Assembly (NCBI GenBank): GCA_900767815.1
Contig: CAAGAM010000202.1
Location: 1-21,421 of the forward strand
Direction: 5' to 3'
From: Clostridia bacterium
GTDB taxonomy: Bacteria; Bacillota; Clostridia; Christensenellales; Borkfalkiaceae
DNA length: 21,421 nucleotides
This document shows, piece by piece, positions 1-8,700 of the stretch. The translations under genes and the position numbers were made by a program. The stretch's first letter is position 1, and each line of letters begins with the position of its first letter. Under the pieces are notes generated by a model. It did no database searches, had not been told where the DNA came from, and worked only from the letters and a program-made list of their open reading frames with translations.

Positions 1-247
1 GGATTCCCATACCCGTGCCGCAGAACAGAAGCGCTCTTTCATACTCGCCTTCCGAAATCATCGCGCCTACGCGAAGTCCCACTCTGTGGAACATAAGGTC
101 GGTGTCGTTGGGGTCGCTGTCCTTTTTAACGCCCATATCGAGAATCTTCCAACCTTTCTTTTCGAGGTGTGCCACAACCGCCTCTTTAAGAGGGAAGCCC
201 GCGAAATCCGCGCCTACTACAAGATATTTGTCTTTAACTGTCTTCAT
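1..247 (-). CDS. RpiB/LacA/LacB-family sugar-phosphate isomerase (partial, C-terminus beyond window)
   Basis: The first 82 codons are present and the gene runs off the window start. The N-terminus reads as a Rossmann-like beta-alpha unit with GADFAGFPLKEA (residues about 12-23), the place where RpiB has GSDHAG. Near residues 76-81 there is CGTGMG, the family's phosphate/active-site loop containing the catalytic Cys of RpiB. The His of DHAG is Phe here, and LacA/LacB-type members also depart from His at this site. The family interconverts aldose and ketose phosphates (ribose-5-P/ribulose-5-P, galactose-6-P/tagatose-6-P, allose-6-P/allulose-6-P) in the cytoplasm. The ATG at 247 has AAGGA 4-5 nt upstream and a second AAGGAG a little further out. 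It follows the GH106-like gene by 88 bp and probably feeds a released sugar into central metabolism. Substrate cannot be told from the fragment. Confidence 0.85.
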   Translation of the reverse strand, partial: MKTVKDKYLVVGADFAGFPLKEAVVAHLEKKGWKILDMGVKKDSDPNDTDLMFHRVGLRVGAMISEGEYERALLFCGTGMGI

Positions 248-335
248 TTTTCCTTAAACTCCTTATTTGTTTTTATTTTTTACGGGAACGTAAATGCCGC
301 CCCGCAATTTTCTTTTAACAATCACGCGAAATTTT

Positions 336-3116
336 TTATCGCAAAACCGATATATCTTTAATCCCGAAAGGTATAAGTCTTTTTTGCCCGTCGTAATCTT
401 TGTTCGTTCCGTCGCCGTTCCAGCCGCCGCGAAGGGTAAAAGCGTCGCTGCCCACGCCGCTCTCTTCTTTTCCTCTATAATAGAAAGGGCCGAAAGCGTT
501 TCTGAGCGAGGAATAACATTCAACCTTAACGGTCTTTTTGCCGCTTACACCCCTTACGGTAACGCCGTCCGTCAGCAATACTTCGTAATTTTTGCCGTCA
601 ATCGTCAGCGCGCACGCCGTGAAATCTCCCTTCGGAGCGAACCTGACGGGTGTACCGTCGAAATCGTAATCGAAAGTATATACAGCTTTGCCGAAGAAAT
701 TTTCAAGCCCCTGCGAAGTCAGATTGCCCGCAACCTTGCGCTTTTTTGCGACAATCTTTCCGTTTTCGCAGTCGAAATCTCCACGGACGAAAATCTGCTC
801 GATACCCGTTTCGTATGCGATGCAGTTACGCAAACTTTCGGGAACGGTCGGGTCGTAAAGAATTTTACCCACTCTTTCGCCGTCCTCGAAATCTATCGTA
901 TACAAGAGAACGTTCTCACCTTTTTTAATGTTTATATCCGAATACTCGTATCCTATATCTTTTTCAGACTGTTTAAAATCAAGTTTTTCGCCGTTAAACG
1001 ACTTATAGCCCGTCTTTTGCTTTTCGATTATGAGTTTTGCGGGATAATTTCCGTCGCTTATAAATCTGAACGAAACCTCCGCCTTGCCGACATATCCCGA
1101 TTTTACGAGCCGCTCGTAAACGCCGTGGAAATAACCTTCAAAGGTTCTTCCGCTCTTCGTTTTGACCGTAACGTTGTCTACAACGAGCGTATTCTCGTCT
1201 GCCGAAACGTACTCGGGAACAATCGCCGAAATAAGCGACAAATCTTCGCTATTGCCGATATCGCCGAGTTCAAAGATCATACCCGAACGTGCGGGAATAA
1301 TATTTTCCGTTTTACCGCCGTGATATTCGCCCGCTTCGCCGATAGTCAGATCATAAGCAGAAAACTCCTCTTTTGTCGTCATCGTTACGGGTTTTTCGCT
1401 CTCGTTGACGACGAAAACGAATTCTCGCCCGTCAATCGTTCTGTATGAATACGACGGTTCGCCGTCGAACGCTATCTCGGTCGGCTTTTTGAGTTTATCG
1501 AAATCGGATACGAGAGGAAGGGTGACTTCCGCCCTTTTTCCGTCTATAAATTCGGGCAAAGTTTTGCCGAAAATCTCGCCGCCCTCTGCCAAAAACTCTT
1601 TCAAAAGAGAAAGCGTGGAGCTTTTCATTTCCTTTGCGGGGTTTAAAACAACCTGCGAATAACTCTTTTCGCCGATTATAAGTTTGCCGTTTTCTACGCG
1701 CCCGAGTTTTTCGGCTATCTTCTCGTTTATGAAGTGGTAAGAAACGCCGCGTTTTTTGAGTTCGGATAAAAGCCCGATAAACGGCACGTCGACTTCCGTT
1801 CTCGATTTGTCTTCGCTAAGCCTTAAATAGTCGAGATAAATGCTCTCCATAGGCGTTACGACGGCGACTTCGGTTTTCTCTTCCGAATTCGCTATCATAT
1901 AGCCGAGCTTTGAAAAATAGCCGTTAAACGACTTATAGAAGGACTTCCACGGCATGATTCTGCCGAAAGACGGCGGACAATCTATCTTGCCGAGCTTCGA
2001 GAAGGTGTAGTTATAAAGGTGCTGACACATAAGGTCCACGCCGTAAACGTACTGCTTATCCGCTATTAGTTTAAGTTCCTTAGGCGTTACGCCGTAACCC
2101 GAACAACCGAACGTTTCGGTCAGCACAAGTTTCTTTCCCGTCTGCGCCGCGACCGAACCTATCGATTTTGCGGAAATTTCCGCCGTGCCGTCGCGCGCTA
2201 AGTTGTCTATCGCAGGAATATGTTCGTAAAGGTAGCTCGTCGCGCAGTCCGCTCCGCCCCACATCTGCGTGAAGAAAAACGTTTCCTCAACGCTATGCCC
2301 CGTGAGCAGAATTCCGTGACTATCGCACCAATCGTATAGCCGTTTATAGTAATTTTCGCAATATAATTTATTTAAAAGATTATAATATTTAACTCTGAAC
2401 GGATAACCTTTTTCGTTCTGCACGAAAAGCCGGATAAGTCCGTCTTTCAGATTTTCGCCGTATGCCTTGCGGTATTCTTCCTCGCAAACGGACGATATCG
2501 GCGTTTCGTAACGATAATATTGCGGTTCGTCGGTGAAAAAGCCCGCAAGTTCTTTCCCGAACGAGTTTTTAAACCTCGCGTAATATTTTTCGTGAGTTTC
2601 ATTTATGAAAAGGTCGGTAACGTGCGGATTAAGTATATCACAATATGCGTCCGATAGCAATTTGTTTATCGTGTGATATTCTTTTTCGCCCGAAACGGCT
2701 GCTTCCGTACGCACGAAATCATCGCCGCGTCTGACAAAAACGGCAAACGCCGAATCGTCGAAATCGGGCTTCACCTCATAGCGAAGAAATCCCGCGCGGT
2801 TTTTTTCGTCCTTTAAAAGTTTGCCGCCGACAAAACCGCTCGGCCAGCCGTACTCGTCGTACAACCAGACTTTAAGACCGAGTTCTTTCGCCTTTTCGAG
2901 AGCGACTTTTACCATATCGAACCACTCGTCCGAAAGATACGGCGTTTCAAGTCCCGCCCTTGCGTGGAATATAAAGCCGCCGAGTCCGAAATTTTGCATT
3001 TCGGAAATCTGCCGCTCTATTTCGTTCCGTTCGAGTTTCGAGTTTATACTCCAGAACGGAACGGGTTTAAAAGCCTTTAAATCGGCGTTTTTCAATATCT
3101 CTGAAATGTTGTTCAT
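336..3116 (-). CDS. Cytoplasmic GH106-like glycoside hydrolase (putative alpha-L-rhamnosidase type)
   Basis: 926 residues with no signal peptide or membrane segment, so it acts in the cytoplasm. The N-terminal half is a TIM-barrel of the kind assigned to the GH106 family: PFWSIN near residue 20, HARAGLETPYLS at 51-62 and WLYDEYGWPSGF at 84-95. Acidic motifs FFTDEPQYY (about 194-202) and LTETFG (about 332-337) are candidate catalytic regions. The C-terminal third looks like beta-sandwich domains. Characterised GH106 enzymes are alpha-L-rhamnosidases, but many clostridial relatives are untested, so the substrate is inferred mainly from the GH78 rhamnosidase 47 bp upstream. The ATG at 3116 has no recognisable Shine-Dalgarno; a 14-bp hairpin ends 10 nt before it. 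No alternative start near it preserves the conserved N-terminus. Next gene downstream is the RpiB-type isomerase. Confidence 0.8.
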   Translation of the reverse strand: MNNISEILKNADLKAFKPVPFWSINSKLERNEIERQISEMQNFGLGGFIFHARAGLETPYLSDEWFDMVKVALEKAKELGLKVWLYDEYGWPSGFVGGKLLKDEKNRAGFLRYEVKPDFDDSAFAVFVRRGDDFVRTEAAVSGEKEYHTINKLLSDAYCDILNPHVTDLFINETHEKYYARFKNSFGKELAGFFTDEPQYYRYETPISSVCEEEYRKAYGENLKDGLIRLFVQNEKGYPFRVKYYNLLNKLYCENYYKRLYDWCDSHGILLTGHSVEETFFFTQMWGGADCATSYLYEHIPAIDNLARDGTAEISAKSIGSVAAQTGKKLVLTETFGCSGYGVTPKELKLIADKQYVYGVDLMCQHLYNYTFSKLGKIDCPPSFGRIMPWKSFYKSFNGYFSKLGYMIANSEEKTEVAVVTPMESIYLDYLRLSEDKSRTEVDVPFIGLLSELKKRGVSYHFINEKIAEKLGRVENGKLIIGEKSYSQVVLNPAKEMKSSTLSLLKEFLAEGGEIFGKTLPEFIDGKRAEVTLPLVSDFDKLKKPTEIAFDGEPSYSYRTIDGREFVFVVNESEKPVTMTTKEEFSAYDLTIGEAGEYHGGKTENIIPARSGMIFELGDIGNSEDLSLISAIVPEYVSADENTLVVDNVTVKTKSGRTFEGYFHGVYERLVKSGYVGKAEVSFRFISDGNYPAKLIIEKQKTGYKSFNGEKLDFKQSEKDIGYEYSDINIKKGENVLLYTIDFEDGERVGKILYDPTVPESLRNCIAYETGIEQIFVRGDFDCENGKIVAKKRKVAGNLTSQGLENFFGKAVYTFDYDFDGTPVRFAPKGDFTACALTIDGKNYEVLLTDGVTVRGVSGKKTVKVECYSSLRNAFGPFYYRGKEESGVGSDAFTLRGGWNGDGTNKDYDGQKRLIPFGIKDISVLR

Positions 3117-3126
3117 AAATTTATTT

Positions 3127-3159
3127 ATAAGCCGATAAACATAGCGTTTATCGACTTAT
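3127..3159 (-). other. 14-bp intergenic hairpin between GH78 and GH106-like genes
   Basis: Arms 3127-3140 (ATAAGCCGATAAAC) and 3146-3159 are complementary over 14 positions (one G-U wobble when transcribed from the minus strand) around a 5-nt loop. It fills the 47-bp gap between the GH78 stop and the GH106-like start. There is no clean U-run, so it is not a textbook terminator; a processing, stability or translation-control role is possible. The same flanks recur at 19763-19807. Confidence 0.75.
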
Positions 3160-3163
3160 AGCC

Positions 3164-5632
3164 TTATATTTTAATGTCGTATACGCCGTGAACAAGAGTT
3201 TTTTCAACGCCCTGAGCCTTGAAACGAGCGGTTATTCCGCAAGGGATTTCGACGTGATATAACGTCTTGTCTCCGTCCTGTTTCCAATCAGAGACGACCT
3301 TACCCCTGATCGTTTCATAACTGCAATTCACATAAGTCATACCCGACGGCTTCACGGGCGAAATTGTAATTTTATCGCACGCAAACGCGCCGTCATCCAC
3401 GGTTATGCCGCCGAGGAAGGCGTAGAAAAACGCGTCGTAACTTCCGAACATCGGGTGGTCGAACGAATCCATCTCGTTGGACATCTCGCTTTCCCATCTC
3501 TCCCACACCGACGTTGCGCCGTTTTCCACCATATATCCCCAACCGGGATATTCGGGATTTTCGAGAATTTTAATCGCCGCATCCTGATACCCGAACTCTC
3601 CGAGAACGTAGAACAGGTGTCTGTACCCGACGTTTCCGCAAGTCGAATGATAATTTCTCGCGATAACGTCTTTAACGACGTTTTCCGCGATAGCCGCCCT
3701 GTCTTTTTCGGGGGCTACCCCGAGGGTAAGCGGCATTGCGTTTTCGGTCTGCGTACCGCCGGCGTAAGAATGAGTTTTCTCGTTATAATACTTGGCGTTA
3801 ATCGCCTTTTTAACCTCTTCCGCTCTCGCGGCGTAAAACTTCTCGTCCTCTTTCTCGCCCGCAACTTCGGAAATCTTAATCATAAGTTTAAGATGCCAAT
3901 AAAGAGAGAGCGTGGAGACGAAGAGATTGTCCGCCTTAACGCCGAAACACGTGGGATTGACCCAATCGGCATAGTAAGAATAGGTCATTATGCCGTTTTC
4001 GGTTTTGGAAAGGAGGAAATCGACCCACTTTTTAAGGTTAGGATATTCCGTTTTTATTACCGAATCGTCGCCGTAAAGCGAATAACAGTAAAGGGGCATC
4101 ATAAGATAGACCACGCACACGGGGTCGGCGGGTCTGCCGCCCGTATAGAAAGGCGCGGTGTCGCCTATCTCGCCGCCTTTAAGCTGAGTGTCGGTTATAT
4201 CTGCGGTGAACTTCGGGAAAAACGAAGACATATCGCAGTTGTAAACGGTCTGATAAAGCCTTGCGCCGAGGTCGTTGAGCCAGCCGAATCTTTCGTCTCT
4301 CTGCGGACAATCGGTCAAAATGGAATGTTCGTTGTTATGCTCCGTTCTCACGGCGATTTTGTGCAGATAATTGAGTTTTTCGTCGGAACAAGCGAAATTT
4401 CCGACTATTTTCGTATCTGTGTGAACGTGTTTCGCGACTATCTTTTTAACCGTCGCTTTGCCCGAAATTTCTATTTTGACGTACTGGAAGCCGTGATAGG
4501 TGAACCTCGGCATATATTTTTCAACGCCTTCGCCCTTTAAGATATACTTATCCGCGGCTTTCGCGCTTCTGAGATTCAGTCTGTTGACGTCGCCCTTGTC
4601 GTCAAGCCTCTCGCCGTATTTAAGGGTTATTTCCGCACCTCTCTCGCCCGTAACTTCGATTTCGCATACGCCCGCGATATTCGCGCCGAAATCGACGATC
4701 GTCGAGCCTTCGTATTCTCTGAAAGACAAAGGGGCGTATTCGTCGCAAACTCTTATCGGTTCGATTTTCTGAGGTTTGAGATTTTCCGCGGGCATATCGG
4801 CGAAAACGGTGTACATCCAGCCGTTTTCCCAGGTAGGCTCAAACTCGGGCGAAGCCCAATGCGGAGCCGTTTCGTCCTCATATCTCGCGTCGTAAGTTTC
4901 ACCGTCGTAAATGCTGTTTTCTCTCACCGCGCCGCCGCGAACCCACCAACCGCAGCCTACAGCCGAATGAAATTCGGTTTCCGTTCCGTCGTCGAACAGA
5001 ACGTTCACCTGCAAAAGCATGCGCTTTGCGCCGAGCCAGCCATGAGCCACTTCAACGCCGAACACGTTGTCGCCGATTTCCAAGATATCGGTTACGTCGT
5101 AGGTATTATAGTAAATGCGCTTGGCGTAATCGGAAGTTGCGGGGGATAAAAGTTCGTCGCCGACCTTTTTGCCGTTTATATACAGCTCGTTATATCCGAT
5201 ACCTGCGACGTATGCCGTAGCAAGCACGGGCTTTTTATCCAATCTGCCTCTTATTCTGTAAAGCGAAGAGCCGCCCTGACTGTTCACGGGAAGATTGACC
5301 CAATCGCCTTTGAAATCCTCGCGGATAATCGCCGTCCGGAAACAAGACTCTCCGCCTTCGGTCGCCTTTTCTCCGTTTAAGGAAATAACCACGTCGTATT
5401 TTTTGCCGCGTTCGAGTTTTTCCCCGTCCGCCCTGCAAAAATTATCGGCAGAGTTAACTTCTCCGCTGTCGAAAACGCAGACGTCGCCTTTTCCGTAAAC
5501 CTCGGAAAGCTTCACTTTAAGTCTGTAAGAAATCTGGTCATCGCCTTCGTATTTCCAGCTTATAAGCGGATTTCCGTCTACGCCGAGAGCATTTACTTTA
5601 TGTTCTGTTTTTATTTCGGTTATTTTAATCAT
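3164..5632 (-). CDS. GH78 family alpha-L-rhamnosidase, cytoplasmic
   Basis: About 822 residues without signal peptide. It removes alpha-L-rhamnose from oligosaccharides or glycosides. Domain order follows GH78: N-terminal Ig-like region (1-100), Bac_rhamnosid_N-type beta-sandwich (about 120-280; LYINGKKVGDELLSPA), a second beta-domain (about 290-385; VDFGANIAGV), the (alpha/alpha)6 catalytic barrel (about 400-735) and a C-terminal beta-sandwich. The diagnostic DCPQRDERFGW lies near residues 439-449 and carries the general-acid Glu region; GATSVWERWES near 707-717 is the second conserved acidic site. Length is usual for the family. An upstream in-frame ATG at 5644 gives four more residues; I prefer 5632 because the protein then starts like other GH78 proteins (MIKITEIKTEH) and AAAGG lies just before it, though the spacing is short. 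It sits between the repeat protein and the GH106-like enzyme. Confidence 0.93.
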   Translation of the reverse strand: MIKITEIKTEHKVNALGVDGNPLISWKYEGDDQISYRLKVKLSEVYGKGDVCVFDSGEVNSADNFCRADGEKLERGKKYDVVISLNGEKATEGGESCFRTAIIREDFKGDWVNLPVNSQGGSSLYRIRGRLDKKPVLATAYVAGIGYNELYINGKKVGDELLSPATSDYAKRIYYNTYDVTDILEIGDNVFGVEVAHGWLGAKRMLLQVNVLFDDGTETEFHSAVGCGWWVRGGAVRENSIYDGETYDARYEDETAPHWASPEFEPTWENGWMYTVFADMPAENLKPQKIEPIRVCDEYAPLSFREYEGSTIVDFGANIAGVCEIEVTGERGAEITLKYGERLDDKGDVNRLNLRSAKAADKYILKGEGVEKYMPRFTYHGFQYVKIEISGKATVKKIVAKHVHTDTKIVGNFACSDEKLNYLHKIAVRTEHNNEHSILTDCPQRDERFGWLNDLGARLYQTVYNCDMSSFFPKFTADITDTQLKGGEIGDTAPFYTGGRPADPVCVVYLMMPLYCYSLYGDDSVIKTEYPNLKKWVDFLLSKTENGIMTYSYYADWVNPTCFGVKADNLFVSTLSLYWHLKLMIKISEVAGEKEDEKFYAARAEEVKKAINAKYYNEKTHSYAGGTQTENAMPLTLGVAPEKDRAAIAENVVKDVIARNYHSTCGNVGYRHLFYVLGEFGYQDAAIKILENPEYPGWGYMVENGATSVWERWESEMSNEMDSFDHPMFGSYDAFFYAFLGGITVDDGAFACDKITISPVKPSGMTYVNCSYETIRGKVVSDWKQDGDKTLYHVEIPCGITARFKAQGVEKTLVHGVYDIKI

Positions 5633-5650
5633 ATTACCTTTCATAAAATT

Positions 5651-5689
5651 CGTTTTCTTCCCCGCGGCTTATCGCCGCGGGGGAAAACG
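5651..5689 (-). other. Intergenic hairpin upstream of GH78 gene (terminator, attenuator or processing site)
   Basis: A GC-rich 9-bp stem (5660-5668 with 5674-5682, loop 5669-5673) is extended by a 7-bp outer stem (5651-5657 with 5683-5689), with a 2-nt bulge. In the minus direction it lies after the repeat-protein stop and is followed by GAATTTT and the GH78 start. The U-run is weak, so partial termination or mRNA processing is more likely than full termination. Confidence 0.6.
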
Positions 5690-5722
5690 TTATTCATTAG
5701 TCTTTAAAAGTCTGTCTATAAG

Positions 5723-8700
5723 TCAGTTATCGCGCTTTTTCTTGTTGATCACGACAGCCGCCGCAACAGCCAGTCCGCCTAAAATTCCAATTCCGCCGAG
5801 GCTTCCGCCGCAGCCCTTTCTGCCCGAATTTCCGCTGTCCGCGGGTTGCGTTTTTTCAACCACTTCAACGGTAATCGTTCCTCTCTTCTGTTCGGTTCCG
5901 TCGTTGAAGAGGATGTTTGCCGTTGTGCTTCCGACCTTAGAAGTATCGATATCTTCAACGACGACTCTTTCGTCGTCAAGCTTAACCTTAACTTCCGACC
6001 CGTCGGAATACTTAACGGTAATTTCGTAATCTCCGAGGTTGACCTGAGCGTCTTTCTGAACGGTTATCTTGCCCGAGATGCTCTTGATTCCGTTTTTAAC
6101 GGTAACTTTGATAGTCTTTACGATAGGAGCGAGATCTTTGCCGTCCGCGTCTTTGCCGCCCGTCAGGGTGATAGTTATTGTTGCCGTGCCGACTTTTTCC
6201 GCAAGCATGTTGCCGTCTTTGGTTACGGAAACGATTTCGGGATGATCGGAAACGTAAGTAAACGTACCCGTCGTAGCGTCTGCGGGAACTTTAACCGCAC
6301 CCGCGGGGCTTGCCGTTCCGAGCGACATGGTCTTTTCCGCCGTTACGGTGAAACCGGTGTATTCCTTATAAATCATCCAAAGGCTGCTCGTCCCGTTGTC
6401 TTCATAGCAGAAGTAAACGATATCTTCGGTTACTATTCCTTCGACGATGAGACATCCCGCGCCTTCAAGCGGCTTATTGCTTCCGTCCAACGCGCCCTTC
6501 CAAGCGTAGATAGGCATACCTTTCTTGAAGGTAATCTTATCTCCGAGTTTGTAAACGGGGACGTAAGGATGCTGAGCGTTCTTCTTCCAGTGATCTTCGC
6601 TGCCGTAACCGAGGTTAGCGGTTGCGCCTTCGGGTTTAATCATGATAAGAAGGTTCGTGCCGAGTTGCCAGAGACCTATTCTGTCATCGATTCCGTTGGC
6701 CTTATCGCCTTTGCCGTAGTAAGTTTTGCCGTCTGCAGTCGTGTAAACGATATATTCGCTCATCGTCTCGCAGGAGGCGGTGGAAAGAAGATTGCCCGCG
6801 CTTGTGGATACGGAAGACATGCTTATTATCATGTGACCGTTCCAGGTTCCGGACGTATTTCTGTCGTCGTTGATATCATATCCGCTTACGCCGAGCGTAT
6901 TGAAAGAAGTAACCTCTCTGTAGTTATAAACCTCGACGTTTACTGCCGACTTAAACTCGCCTACGGTTACGGTAAGGTCGTAGTTGCCTGCCGTCGTATA
7001 ATCTATTTCGCCGATCTGATCTTCGGTTACATCGAACTCTTCGCCGTATTCTCCGCCTTCGTAAACGTAACGTGCTTTAAGAGTGTAACCCGCCTTGACA
7101 AACGACGTGGGAGCCTCGGTTGTGGAAACGGGGACATAGAATTTCGTGATATCGGTTACGATTTCGATACCCGTTTTCGCGGGTTCGGGCTTAACGGTAA
7201 CAGTCAGCTCTTTCGCAAGGTTCTTGTAAGAAACGGTAATCTTTGCCGTACCTTCCTTAACGCCCGTGATAACGCCGTAAGGAGAAACGGTTGCGATTTC
7301 GGGATGATCGGAAACGTAAGAGTAAACCGCGGTTACCTTATCGTCGTCTTTAACGACGATTTTTTTGGTAACGTTGATAAACACCGTTGCCGAAGTTTCC
7401 GCTAAGCTGAACGTTTCGGGTTCTACGAGAACTACGAACTGAGATCCGTTGTAAACGTAAGTTACTGTTTCTGCAAGTCTTTCGCCGTTGATTCCCGGGA
7501 GACCTTTCTTTATCGTGAGAGTATCGCCGACCTTAATGCCGCTTACTCCGCCCGAAATAAGATGATTACCGTCAACCATAACGTCGAGCGCATAGTTTTT
7601 GGTAAGAGTGATATAGTTGTCTATCGTAAGTTCCTCGCCGTTTCTCATATAAGAGAAATATCCGAGATATTCTTTCTGCGAAGAGGTGTTGTTAACTTCG
7701 TTTCCGGAAGTGGTTATAACCTGAATTCTGTTCCATGCAAGATCTGCGGTTACGTTCGACACGGAAATATCCGTGGTTGCAAGAACTTTAACCTTTAACG
7801 TAAGCGAGAACCCGCCTGCTTTAAGCGTAACGTCATAACCGTTTTCGTTTACCGTGTTCATATCGGGAGCGTTCTCGACGGTAACTTCTTCTTCGACAAG
7901 CTCGGGAACCTTAACTTCTTCCTTGTAAGTGTAATGAAGAGCGGGAACTACGAATTTATCGCCTTTATAAAGAGTGATTTCGGTTTCGTCCGCAACGATA
8001 CCGGTCTTTGTGAACTTACTATAATCGACATAATCGGCTTCGTCAACCCATATATCTCCGTTGAAAATATACGCCTTTCCGTCAGTGCAGACGTATTCGA
8101 CGCCTCCGCTTGTTATCATGAAGTTCTTTCCGATAACGAGCTTATCTCCCTTTTCGGGGGTTTTCCCGTTATAGCCTGTGCCGTTGAAATAGAAGGTCAA
8201 TCTTCCCTTGCCGTCCGAAGCGCTCCATCCGTAAACGTGCGAGGCTTTGAATTCGGTTTCCCCTCTTACGACTTTGATAAGCGCAAGAGCATCCGACACG
8301 GGGTTAAGGCTTCCTATGTCTTTATTTTCGATATTGGAAGAAATTCTCACTTCGTTTCCGCCCGCGTTCCATTCGGAGCCGTCAAGCGTTTCGGGAAGTT
8401 CGAGTTCGGTCTGTTCGGAAAGAGAATCACCCTTCGTCCAGAACAATCCGTTGAAGATATATTTAACTCCGTCTTTGCAGACGTAAGTCGTTCCGTTGTG
8501 ATTTACGGTGAAACCTGCGCCGACAGTCAGAAGATCGCCGCGCTGAGCGGTCTTACCCGTATAGCCGCTTTGATTGAAATAGAAAGTAAGGCAGCCGTTC
8601 CATTCGTAAACGTGCGAAGCCTTATATTCGGTGTCTCCTCTCGTAATTTTAACGAGCGCGAGAGCTTCTGCGGCGGGGTTAAGGTTCTGAGCGTTTTTCT

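Noticed and set aside
279..294. Hairpin TTTACG-GGAA-CGTAAA before the isomerase gene
   Set aside because: Six AT-rich base pairs in an AT-rich gap; too weak to call a terminator or regulator.
5846..7405. 519-codon plus-strand open frame
   Set aside because: Same shadow effect opposite the Ig-like part of the surface protein; the translation is Arg/Phe/Val-rich with no domain pattern.
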